DNA of 64,000 nucleotides from JAYEHL01 sp041653935. Its GTDB lineage: Bacteria > Chloroflexota > Dehalococcoidia > E44-bin15. Below the pieces are notes generated by a model, which was not told the DNA's origin, did not search any database, and saw nothing but the letters and a program-made list of their open reading frames with translations. The translations under genes were made by a program, and so were the position numbers. Below are positions 1 through 7,572 of the stretch, piece after piece (the first letter of the stretch is position 1; the number at the start of each line of letters is the position of its first letter). The stretch is taken from the NCBI GenBank assembly GCA_041653935.1, contig JBAZEO010000002.1, forward strand, positions 124,001-188,000, written 5' to 3'.

Positions 1-2
1 CC

Positions 3-491
3 TCCCGCGAAGGGATCAGGGAAACCCCCCGGCGCATAGCCGAGATGTACACCGAGGTCTTTCGGGGAATGAAAGAGGACCCCAGGGAAGTACTCAGCGT
101 CGGCTTCGAGGAAGGCCACAACGAGATGGTCATACTCAAGGATATACCGTTCTATTCTATCTGCGAGCACCACCTGCTGCCGTTCTACGGCATGGCGCAC
201 ATAGGATACATCCCCAAGGGGCGCGTCGTGGGCGCATCCAAGCTGGGACGCGTCGTCGAGATACTGGCCAAGCGCCCTCAGCTGCAGGAACGGCTCACCA
301 CCCAGATAGCCAATACTATCGTCGAGGCTTTACAGCCGCAGGGAGTAGCAGTGGTCATTGAGGCCGAGCATATGTGCATGACCATGCGCGGGGTTAAGCA
401 GCCCGGATCAAACATCGTAACATCAGCTATGCGAGGCAGCTTCCGAACGAAGGCGGTCACTCGCGCCGAGTTCCTGTCGCTGATAAAGTGA
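3..491 (+). CDS. folE: GTP cyclohydrolase I, 5' end missing
   Basis: Converts GTP to 7,8-dihydroneopterin triphosphate, the first step of folate/pterin synthesis. The reading frame is open to the left edge of the window, and the codons before the first ATG (position 45) encode the family's usual TPRRIAEMY stretch, so the true start lies outside. Visible motifs are the zinc/active-site segment ICEHHLLPF, the SKLGRVVE segment and the C-terminal EAEHMCM, which carries the second zinc cysteine. The C-terminal catalytic core is complete and ends at TGA 489-491. It is convergent with ilvE with only 15 bp between the stops and no obvious terminator. The family call is firm; only the N-terminus is unknown. 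Confidence 0.95.
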   Translation, partial: SREGIRETPRRIAEMYTEVFRGMKEDPREVLSVGFEEGHNEMVILKDIPFYSICEHHLLPFYGMAHIGYIPKGRVVGASKLGRVVEILAKRPQLQERLTTQIANTIVEALQPQGVAVVIEAEHMCMTMRGVKQPGSNIVTSAMRGSFRTKAVTRAEFLSLIK

Positions 492-506
492 CGCTACTTT
501 CTGGAG

Positions 507-1439
507 TCATCTAGATTTTGCGACATCGTAGACAGGGGTGCACCAATCCATGTATTTCTTCTTCTTGCCAAGTATGACATCGAAATACAGGGACTGGAGC
601 TTCTTGGTCGTCTTGCCGATGGAACCGCTGCCAATCTTGTGATGGTCTATCTCTATTATCGGAGTAACATGCGCGGCAGTGCCGGTCATAAAGCACTCAT
701 CAGCGATGAAAAGCTCATACGGATCGATAGAACGTTCGACGGTATCGATGCCGAACTCTTTCTTCGCCAGCTTGATTATAGTGTCGCGTGTTATGCCGAC
801 CAGAATGTCATCGGAAACCGGCGGTGTCACCAGCTTGCCATCGGTCACAAGGAAGATGTTCTCGCCGCTGCCCTCGCAGACATGCCCTTCCTGCGTGATA
901 AAGATGGCCTCATCAAAACCCTTTTCGTGTGCTTCGGTCTTGGCCAGAGCGCTGTTGATGTATATGCCGTTTATCTTGGCCCTCACCGGTATCATAGTGC
1001 TGTGAACCCGCCGCCAAGAAGAGATGCAGCACCGCGCCCCTTTCTCGATATCCAAATAGGACCCGAAAGGTGTGGCGTATATGAGGAATTCCGGCTCCAG
1101 ATTGTGCAGTCTGACGCCAACAATTTCCTCCTTTTTGTAAGCCATCGGACGTATATAGGTATCTTTACGGAAGCCGCAACGCTGCAGCAGTTCCAGATTT
1201 AGAGAGCACATGTCATCAATACTGTACGGCAGCTCTATCTTCAGCACCTCGCAGCTATCGAGCAGCCGCTGGTAGTGCTCCTTCATACGAAAGATGTACA
1301 TCTGCCCCTGCTCTTTGTTCCAGTTGCCGCGTATTCCTTCGAAACAGGCGGTGCCGTAGTTGAAGGCATGCGTCATGACCCCGACTTTCGCCTTTGAAAG
1401 CGGGACAAATTTACCATCAAAAAAAGCATATGCTGGCAT
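507..1439 (-). CDS. ilvE: branched-chain amino acid aminotransferase
   Basis: PLP-dependent fold-type IV aminotransferase of 310 aa that interconverts Leu/Ile/Val and their 2-oxo acids with glutamate/2-oxoglutarate. The PLP lysine is K155 in the AKINGIYINSALA segment, and the family signature EGSGENIFLV follows at about residues 189-198. The N-terminal HAFNYGTACFEGIRG segment is typical of the short bacterial form. ATG is preceded by AGGAG at a good distance, and a promoter lies just upstream on the same strand. It stands alone between folE and msrB. A D-amino-acid or aminodeoxychorismate lyase function is less likely because the overall pattern fits IlvE. Confidence 0.93.
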   Translation of the reverse strand: MPAYAFFDGKFVPLSKAKVGVMTHAFNYGTACFEGIRGNWNKEQGQMYIFRMKEHYQRLLDSCEVLKIELPYSIDDMCSLNLELLQRCGFRKDTYIRPMAYKKEEIVGVRLHNLEPEFLIYATPFGSYLDIEKGARCCISSWRRVHSTMIPVRAKINGIYINSALAKTEAHEKGFDEAIFITQEGHVCEGSGENIFLVTDGKLVTPPVSDDILVGITRDTIIKLAKKEFGIDTVERSIDPYELFIADECFMTGTAAHVTPIIEIDHHKIGSGSIGKTTKKLQSLYFDVILGKKKKYMDWCTPVYDVAKSR

Positions 1440-1471
1440 CTTGTACTCCTTATAATCGAAGACTGCGCCTA

Positions 1472-1501
1472 ATTATATAACTTAAATAGACGCAGTGACA
1501 A
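1472..1501 (-). promoter_or_regulatory. sigma70-like promoter of ilvE
   Basis: Read on the minus strand: TTGTCA (1496-1501), an 18-bp spacer, then TATAAT (1472-1477), about 30 bp upstream of the ilvE ATG. A perfect -10 box and five of six bases in the -35 box make this a likely promoter, judged by eye. Confidence 0.6.
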
Positions 1502-1575
1502 GGTTAAAGAGAATGGTTATAGCTGTGGCAAATTCATAAATGTTGATAGGTAACCAAATGTTGGAAGAGACTAGC

Positions 1576-2001
1576 CTATGTCTCGATAAACTTCAAGGCC
1601 ACCGAATTGATGCAGTAACGTTTGCTCGTAGGCTGAGGGCCGTCATCGAACACATGTCCCAGGTGCGCACCGCACTTCCTACAGCGTACCTCCTCCCTGG
1701 TCATCCCTTCCGATTTGTCAGGACGCGTTTCGATACTGCGATCCGAGACCGACGAGCTGAAACTGGGCCATCCCGTACCAGAATCGAATTTGGTCTGCGA
1801 GCTGAACAGGTCGCTGCCACAACATATACACTGATATATACCCTCGTCCTTGAAATCGTGATATTTGCCGGAGAAAGGCCTCTCCGTTTTCCCGCGTCTG
1901 GTGACTACGTATTGCTCTGTGGTAAGCACCTGCCGCCACTGATCATCGGGCACCCGGGAATATTGTATATCCTGATATTGAAGCTCGTGTTCCTCACTCA
2001 T
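1576..2001 (-). CDS. msrB: peptide methionine-(R)-S-oxide reductase MsrB
   Basis: Reduces methionine-R-sulfoxide in oxidised proteins. The zinc ligands are the two pairs CICCG and CRKCG, the GTGWPSF segment is the conserved MsrB core, and the resolving/catalytic cysteine is in RYCINS near the C-terminus. I place the start at ATG 2001 (141 aa) because AGAGGA lies just upstream; an in-frame longer start at 2037 lacks a good ribosome site. It is a single-domain MsrB with no MsrA fusion or neighbour. An oxidative-damage repair enzyme in a presumed anaerobe suggests occasional oxygen exposure. Confidence 0.94.
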   Translation of the reverse strand: MSEEHELQYQDIQYSRVPDDQWRQVLTTEQYVVTRRGKTERPFSGKYHDFKDEGIYQCICCGSDLFSSQTKFDSGTGWPSFSSSVSDRSIETRPDKSEGMTREEVRCRKCGAHLGHVFDDGPQPTSKRYCINSVALKFIET

Positions 2002-2283
2002 TGCATTTACATCCTCTGCAGCACACACGGGCCGCAATGGTGATCCTCAACCCCCTCGTCCAAAAAGATAACTGAAAACCATAATACCACCCCCTCGCTC
2101 CTAAATCTATTACATAAATCAATCTTACCAAGAATCAGCGATTAAGTATGTGACTTTAGTAACATCAGAGGATGATGCACTGAAGGATTTACGTTCAATC
2201 TCAATACGATGCTTTTAGAAGATGAAAAGCGTTTCCTAAAATCGGTGTTGAATCTGGACGCAATGCCGGGGGGTTAATATATA

Positions 2284-3381
2284 TTACGCCAAACCCTGAG
2301 CAGGTTTCATCTTATTCAAGTGATAGGCAGCTTCTTCAGCCAGCTCGTTGATGAGCTTCTTTACGGGGACTATCTCTTTGCATCTGTAGGCATTCTCGCC
2401 GGCAAATGCAAATGCCTCTTCAAGATGACCCTCCGCCGCCCTCAACAACACCTTTGCGATACAATACGGAGCGGTCCTGGGATTGCAACTCTTCAAACAT
2501 TTGAAGGCACATTTGAAGGGCACCGTTTCCCCCTTCTTGATTCTTTCTACAAACGCGTTATTGATAACCCTTCCCGGCATGCCCACGGGGCTCTTGATAA
2601 TGGTTATATCCTCCTTCTTGGAATTGATATACGCCATTTTGAAATTCGGGTGGACGTCGCATTCGTCCGTGCAGACAAAACGAGTTGCCATCTGGACGCC
2701 GGAAGCCCCCAGATTTAGGACCCGTGCTATGTCCTTACCATCAAAGATGCCGCCTGCAGCAACCACTGGTATATGATTATCAAACGAATTAGCGACTGCG
2801 ATCACCTCGGTTAGGATTTCATCAAGGTCGCGGGCTTTGCCGTTAACAAGATCATCATAATCGAATCCCAGGTGACCACCGGCTTTGGCTCCCTCCACTA
2901 CCACAGCATCCGGCTTCTTATTGTATTGTTTCCACTTTCTGCATATGATGCTGAGCGCTCTTGCAGATGATACAATCGGCACCAGTTTACTGGTATGTCC
3001 CTCAGTGATCAGGGGAAGATCGAGAGGAAGACCTGCCCCGCATATAATCAGATCCGCGCCTTCTTCAGCCGCGGTTTTGACCAGATTTTCGTAGTTGGAA
3101 AGAGCAACCAGCACGTTAACGCCGATAACTCCATCAGTCATTTTTCTGGCTTTCTTTATTTCATCCCTCAGAGCCTGCTCATTTAGCTTCACAAACTCCG
3201 AGCCGGGACGATTCTCGAATTCCCCCAGCCCAACCGTGGAAATGACACCGGCACAACCCTCTTTGGCCACAGCGGCAGCAAGGTTGGCTTTGGACACCCT
3301 GACCCCCATCCCACCCTGGATAAAAGGAGGGTTGATCTCCAGTCCACCGATTACAAGTGATGGCAATTTATATTTACGCAT
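2284..3381 (-). CDS. nitronate monooxygenase / FabK-like flavin oxidoreductase
   Basis: A 365-aa TIM-barrel FMN protein of the 2-nitropropane dioxygenase family. The N-terminal PPFIQGGMGVRVSKA, the VEGAKAGGHLG segment and the phosphate-binding VVAAGGIFDGKDIARVLNLG stretch are all present. The C-terminal part has a cluster of cysteines (CAFKCLKSC, then C in PYC), which is common in the anaerobe-type members and may bind metal or be redox-active. Members are annotated either as nitronate monooxygenase or enoyl-ACP reductase II. With no fatty-acid synthesis genes nearby, the substrate cannot be decided. Neighbours do not suggest an operon. Confidence 0.82.
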   Translation of the reverse strand: MRKYKLPSLVIGGLEINPPFIQGGMGVRVSKANLAAAVAKEGCAGVISTVGLGEFENRPGSEFVKLNEQALRDEIKKARKMTDGVIGVNVLVALSNYENLVKTAAEEGADLIICGAGLPLDLPLITEGHTSKLVPIVSSARALSIICRKWKQYNKKPDAVVVEGAKAGGHLGFDYDDLVNGKARDLDEILTEVIAVANSFDNHIPVVAAGGIFDGKDIARVLNLGASGVQMATRFVCTDECDVHPNFKMAYINSKKEDITIIKSPVGMPGRVINNAFVERIKKGETVPFKCAFKCLKSCNPRTAPYCIAKVLLRAAEGHLEEAFAFAGENAYRCKEIVPVKKLINELAEEAAYHLNKMKPAQGLA

Positions 3382-3782
3382 AGATTTACCAACTACTAGC
3401 TAAATTCCCTTGAGGAAGTATAACGCTGCGAATCGGGGATATCAATAGCGGCGATTTTTATCGTTATTAGTCGAAGTCCCGCCGCTCGCTTCAGCCCCAT
3501 CTCCTTTTTAAACAACTAGAATCCATCTCTCATTTTATACTGTTTTACTAAAATTGAATACTATTTTAGAGCCCAATATCAGATATAGATTTTACATTGT
3601 CAAAAGCAAACACAAGATAATAATATTATGTATTACCAAATAGACCCTTTTGTGGCTGACTAATCATCGATGATGGATAAACTATGCTCGATAAATACGC
3701 AAAGACTATTGACATTAAGTCGTGTAATAGAGTATAGGTATTAACCACTACCAAAAGGAAACGAATTGCAGGGAGGGCTGAG
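3382..3782. other. 401-bp intergenic region with a probable promoter
   Basis: AT-rich divergent spacer between the minus-strand flavoprotein and the plus-strand racemase gene. I see no ORF with coding character. A promoter for the racemase is at 3709-3738; the rest shows no strong repeat or RNA motif by eye. Confidence 0.5.
3709..3738 (+). promoter_or_regulatory. sigma70-like promoter of the racemase-family gene
   Basis: TTGACA (3709-3714), an 18-bp spacer and TATAGG (3733-3738), about 45 bp before the ATG at 3783. The -35 box is perfect and the -10 is close to consensus. Confidence 0.55.
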
Positions 3783-4595
3783 ATGAAGATATCGCTGGTA
3801 ACAGTGGCACAATCGGTGCCTGGTTTTGAGGACATATGGTTCGGGATGCTGCGCAATAGTTTCAGCAAAGCGTTAAGGACAGATACCGAAGTGATACCAA
3901 AAGCGTTAAAGGTAGGATTAGCCGACCCCAAAGACTTCGTCAACCACTACTACTCATTCCTGAACTCCGCGAGCATAGTGGAGGCTGTAATCGAGTCCGA
4001 GCGCCAGGGCTGCGACGCCGCAGTGGTGGGCTGCTTCGGCGATACTGGAGTCAGAGAAGCACGGGCTGCCGTTGATATTCCTGTTATCGGCCCGGCCGAG
4101 GCCACAATGCTCCTCGCCTGCCAGCTGGGACGCAAGTTCGGCATCATCTGCGCCAACATGCCAGGACTTGTCGCTGACCACGAGGAACAGGTGCGCTACC
4201 ACGGCCTGTACGACCGCCTTATCCCCAACGGCATCAGACCCGATATACACAAATTTGAGGACACCTGGACTAAAAGCTTCGTCGACCCCAAATTCGCCGC
4301 CGACGGCGTAGTCGAGAGGGCTAAGGAGATGGTTGCAGACGGCGCGGATGTAATAGTCATCGGCTGCTGCGGCATCGGTCCATTCTGCAGCCTGGCCGGC
4401 CTGCACAGCATCAGAGTCGGCGACCGCAATATCCCGATACTTGATGCACAGCTTATAGCACTCAAGACCGCCGAGATGGCCGCAGACCTCCGCACCAGCA
4501 TCGGTCTGCCGTACAACAGCCTGCTGCGACCTTCGACGGAAGACTTCGACCGTATAAGGGACAGATTCGGTCTGCCGAGGTATAATAAGGGTTGA
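3783..4595 (+). CDS. aspartate/glutamate/hydantoin racemase family protein
   Basis: A 270-aa protein with the two-domain Asp/Glu racemase fold, in which two cysteines act as acid and base. C84 in VVGCFGDTG and C195/C196 in VIGCCGIGPF are the expected pair. ATG follows GGGAGGG at good spacing and a strong promoter lies upstream. The family includes aspartate, glutamate and hydantoin racemases, maleate isomerases and arylmalonate decarboxylases. The sequence is nearest in feel to the hydantoin-racemase/AroM-like branch, but the substrate cannot be read from it. The downstream dCMP deaminase starts 31 bp later and may be co-transcribed without a functional link. Confidence 0.82.
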   Translation: MKISLVTVAQSVPGFEDIWFGMLRNSFSKALRTDTEVIPKALKVGLADPKDFVNHYYSFLNSASIVEAVIESERQGCDAAVVGCFGDTGVREARAAVDIPVIGPAEATMLLACQLGRKFGIICANMPGLVADHEEQVRYHGLYDRLIPNGIRPDIHKFEDTWTKSFVDPKFAADGVVERAKEMVADGADVIVIGCCGIGPFCSLAGLHSIRVGDRNIPILDAQLIALKTAEMAADLRTSIGLPYNSLLRPSTEDFDRIRDRFGLPRYNKG

Positions 4596-4626
4596 TTTTA
4601 CGCGATATTATTGACGAGAGGTATCT

Positions 4627-5184
4627 GTGGATAATCTGAAAAGGAAGAGGCCGGGTAAAACCGAGCACTATCTGAACAGGGCCAGGGTCGCCGCGGAGAG
4701 AAGCACCTGTCTGAGAAGAAAGGTCGGAGCTGTAATAATCAGAAACGACACGGAGGTCAGCTCAGGATATGTGGGCTCGCCGCGCGACACCGAGAACTGC
4801 ATCGACCTTGGGACTTGCATCAGGATCGAGCTGGGAACCCCTTCCGGCGAACGTTATGAGCTGTGCCGCAGCGTCCACGCAGAGCAGAACGCCATCATCA
4901 ACGCCGCGCGGACGGGGGCTATAGTCCTCGACGGCGAGATGTACATATCGAGTGAGCTAATCGGCAGCGCCTACGCCGAAAGCCCCAAGAAGATGTCGCA
5001 GACCAACCGCCCGTGCGCCCTTTGCATGAAGGAAATACTCAACGCGGGGATAAAGAAAGTTTATATGCGAGACGAGCTTACCGGCGAGGTGAGTTCATAC
5101 GCTACCGCCGACCTCAAAAAATGGCTTAACGACGAATTGAAGAGGCTGGGTGGAAATCGCGAGAAACCAAAGAAAAAGAGCTGA
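4627..5184 (+). CDS. deoxycytidylate deaminase (ComEB-like)
   Basis: A 185-aa zinc-dependent deaminase of the dCMP deaminase family, which makes dUMP for thymidylate synthesis. The zinc and catalytic residues are H84 and E86 in VHAEQNAI and C130/C133 in RPCALC. The insertion with several cysteines before the HAE motif (CIDLGTC, residues 59-64) is typical of dCMP deaminases rather than cytidine deaminases. The start is GTG with GAGAGG upstream. Other members of the fold (tRNA adenosine deaminase, RibD) are excluded by the insertion and length. Confidence 0.88.
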   Translation: MDNLKRKRPGKTEHYLNRARVAAERSTCLRRKVGAVIIRNDTEVSSGYVGSPRDTENCIDLGTCIRIELGTPSGERYELCRSVHAEQNAIINAARTGAIVLDGEMYISSELIGSAYAESPKKMSQTNRPCALCMKEILNAGIKKVYMRDELTGEVSSYATADLKKWLNDELKRLGGNREKPKKKS

Positions 5185-5207
5185 AGCAAGAATCCATCGA
5201 GGTAAAT

Positions 5208-5552
5208 ATGGCTTTCGGATTGAAAAAATATAAAGTAATCTTTAATGGAAGAAGCGGACTCCTTTATAAAGAGAGTGAAAAAACACTCACAGTTGATTCC
5301 GAGATGCTGTCTGAATCTCTGGGAGTCGCGATATTTGCCGAGAGCATCAAGTCCTGGGATGCTCCTTACAGTGAAGAGCCTCTATCTGATGAAGACCGCA
5401 GCCGTATAATTAAAAATATCAAGAAAGACCTTGAAAAACAGAAACACAAAGTAATTTTAGTGGGCAACGGCATTGTTAACAAAGAATCTGCGCCCGCTCC
5501 CGCCGAGAATTCGGGAAAACCTGAAAAGCACACAGAGATAGAATCTTATTAG
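5208..5552 (+). CDS. small conserved protein, Imm74-like pattern
   Basis: A 114-aa soluble protein. Residues 1-90 alternate short strands, a DSEMLSE segment, an IKSWD segment and a helix beginning with SDEDRSRI; the last 25 residues are low-complexity and hydrophilic. The pattern resembles the Imm74 family of putative immunity proteins, but no toxin gene is adjacent, so an immunity role is not supported here. It lies 23 bp after the dCMP deaminase gene and its stop overlaps the stop of the convergent membrane-protein gene by 3 bp. Function unknown. Confidence 0.6.
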   Translation: MAFGLKKYKVIFNGRSGLLYKESEKTLTVDSEMLSESLGVAIFAESIKSWDAPYSEEPLSDEDRSRIIKNIKKDLEKQKHKVILVGNGIVNKESAPAPAENSGKPEKHTEIESY

Positions 5553-6883
5553 TCTGATACGGCGACGCTCTTCTTGCTACGAGAGCTTATCAGCCACCAC
5601 ACCCCGACGGCTACAAGTCCCACACCCGACGCGATCAACATGTACATGTACGTATCCTGTATATTGCCTATAAAGCTGTCCGCCGCGTCGACAGCAACAT
5701 CATCGGACTTATCCCACATAGCCGCCTCGACACCTTGATACTGTGCCGAATCTGGCATAGCATTACGCATCTCTGTCTCGCCCCACTGCCCCCAGGTCAG
5801 CATCACCCCCAGGAACATGACCAGCGACAAAACAAACAGGATAACCAGAGGCCCCGCCGCGCGGGTCTTCCAGCCGCGGCCGCCGAGAAAGCCGATGCCG
5901 ATAAGCAGTAGAAACGGCACTAACCAGAATACCCACAGCAAACTTCGGACTACACTTGTCCAGTAACGCACATCATCGAAATCCTGCATCCCTTCAGAAT
6001 CATCCGACATCGCTTCACGCATATCGTCCTGATCGAACGTATAGCCATTATTTATCCAGCCGCGAACATCCTGCAGGTCCTGCACGCTCTCCGCGCTCAA
6101 ATCGGCATACAAATCGTTCTGTGTATAGGTCCATCCTCCGTCGAGCCACGCCCACGCCTCGTCCAGGTAAGCCTCGTTACCCGGACCGAGCAATTCCGTC
6201 AATGCCCGATCGGTCGCTAGTTCCTGGACCGGGACATTCACTTCAAAATAATTCCTGTCTCCAGCGAGATATGGTATGACCTCATCGACAGCCGCACTTA
6301 GCTGAGCCCTGAGCCAGGCAGGCGTTATCATCTCACGAAGCGCCGCCTCGATATCACTCTGAGTAATAACCACACCATACGGCAATGCAGGCAGGTTTTT
6401 ATAGTAATATTCAGCGATATATGACACTACGTCATCGTATATGCTCAGGAAGGCGCTGCCGTCGAGTATATTGTTCTTTATCGCCTGGCCTACATCATCC
6501 ATTCTGTCCTTAACTGTAAAGGTATAGGTAAACCCTGGTTCATTATCGACCACGTATGGTATCAAAATATCAGTAATAGATTCAAATTGCTGCTGCAGCC
6601 ATGAAGCGGAAAATGCCTGCTCGGCGGCGGCAACTATCGCATCGTGGAGGTTATCGATATCGACCGGCGTATCAGCTGTATCCTCGGAGTCAACCTCATC
6701 GAGGGCTGCTGGCAGGATACTATCGTATACGTAGTTATACACATCCGCCTGAACCATTCGGTCGTTGTAGAAATCAGAATTGGCAGCAGTATTATTGATA
6801 GATGTTACAGTAACCGCTGCAACTATTAACGCAAAAAAGAGAAGAATCAACGGCAGTGTGAACGCTCTTCTTAACCATATCAT
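5549..6883 (-). CDS. membrane protein with large external domain, unknown function
   Basis: About 444 aa. One transmembrane helix near the N-terminus is followed by roughly 280 mostly polar, acidic residues predicted outside, then three helices near the C-terminus (around LLWVFWLVPFLLLIGIGFL, PLVILFVLSLVMFLGVML and LIASGVGLVAVGVWWLI) and a basic tail. I recognise no catalytic motif. A TTG at 6895 directly abuts GGAGG, so the ATG at 6883 is the likelier start. It follows the response-regulator gene by about 60 bp on the same strand, so it is probably the last gene of the heliorhodopsin/kinase unit. It could be an output or accessory membrane component, but that is inference from position only. 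Confidence 0.7.
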   Translation of the reverse strand: MIWLRRAFTLPLILLFFALIVAAVTVTSINNTAANSDFYNDRMVQADVYNYVYDSILPAALDEVDSEDTADTPVDIDNLHDAIVAAAEQAFSASWLQQQFESITDILIPYVVDNEPGFTYTFTVKDRMDDVGQAIKNNILDGSAFLSIYDDVVSYIAEYYYKNLPALPYGVVITQSDIEAALREMITPAWLRAQLSAAVDEVIPYLAGDRNYFEVNVPVQELATDRALTELLGPGNEAYLDEAWAWLDGGWTYTQNDLYADLSAESVQDLQDVRGWINNGYTFDQDDMREAMSDDSEGMQDFDDVRYWTSVVRSLLWVFWLVPFLLLIGIGFLGGRGWKTRAAGPLVILFVLSLVMFLGVMLTWGQWGETEMRNAMPDSAQYQGVEAAMWDKSDDVAVDAADSFIGNIQDTYMYMLIASGVGLVAVGVWWLISSRSKKSVAVSD

Positions 6884-6941
6884 GGCTATACGCAACCTCC
6901 GAAGACACTGATATTATCGAGCCAGATTTGCTTGCAGCCAA

Positions 6942-7541
6942 TTAGAATGACCTCTGACACTTTGGACATACGAAATGAGACAGGAACCAGTGGCTGTCCG
7001 TCCTTGTATAGTCTGGAATAAGATTTAATAACAAATCTTCGTTGCACTGCGGGCAGGTAAATAACTTCGTCAATCCCATATACGTCTCCAACTGCGCCGC
7101 ATCCGCTCTCCCCTCCTTCACCGCCAGCTTATAAGAAGCCACTCCCTTCCTCATATCGGCTTGAGTGAAAACAGAACGAATCTTCGCCAGTATTTCCCTG
7201 GGCGTAAAGAATCCTTTAACCATATAATCGGTAGCGCCTAGTTCAAGGCCTTTCTTGATATCCGCCTGTTCGCCCAACGCCGTCGTTATAAGAACCGGTA
7301 TATCCATTGTCTCTTTATCACCACGAATATTTTTCAGCACTTCAAATCCGTGAAGACCCGGCAAGACCAGATCCAGAATTATCAGTCTAGGCTTCTCAGA
7401 TTTTGCTAAATTCCACCCCATCTCGCCATTATCAGCTACCAGCACATGATATCCCGCTGTCTCAAGCATATCGTGATAAACCCGCCGGAATGAGGCATCA
7501 TCCTCAATGATCAGTATCTTCCCTTTATCAGTAGTAGCCAT
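6942..7541 (-). CDS. response regulator with zinc-ribbon-like tail
   Basis: 199 aa. Residues 8-125 form a CheY-type receiver: acidic pocket E13/D14/D15, phospho-acceptor D57 in IILDLVLPG, the conserved Thr in LITTA and the conserved Lys in YMVKG. There is no DNA-binding output domain. Instead the C-terminal 45 residues carry two CxxC pairs (CPQC and CPKC) about 35 residues apart, which look like a zinc ribbon. ATG is preceded by a near-perfect AAGGAGGT. It starts 31 bp after the stop of the large histidine kinase and is almost certainly its partner. The output may be protein-protein contact rather than direct promoter binding. Confidence 0.92.
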   Translation of the reverse strand: MATTDKGKILIIEDDASFRRVYHDMLETAGYHVLVADNGEMGWNLAKSEKPRLIILDLVLPGLHGFEVLKNIRGDKETMDIPVLITTALGEQADIKKGLELGATDYMVKGFFTPREILAKIRSVFTQADMRKGVASYKLAVKEGRADAAQLETYMGLTKLFTCPQCNEDLLLNLIPDYTRTDSHWFLSHFVCPKCQRSF

Positions 7542-7572
7542 ATCTACCTCCTTAGTATCTGGATGTATCGTA

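Noticed and set aside
639..1202. 187-aa plus-strand ORF opposite ilvE
   Set aside because: It lies wholly within ilvE on the other strand and shows no recognisable domain.
1540..2043. 167-aa plus-strand ORF opposite msrB
   Set aside because: msrB on the minus strand has complete zinc and catalytic motifs; the plus frame is a shadow.
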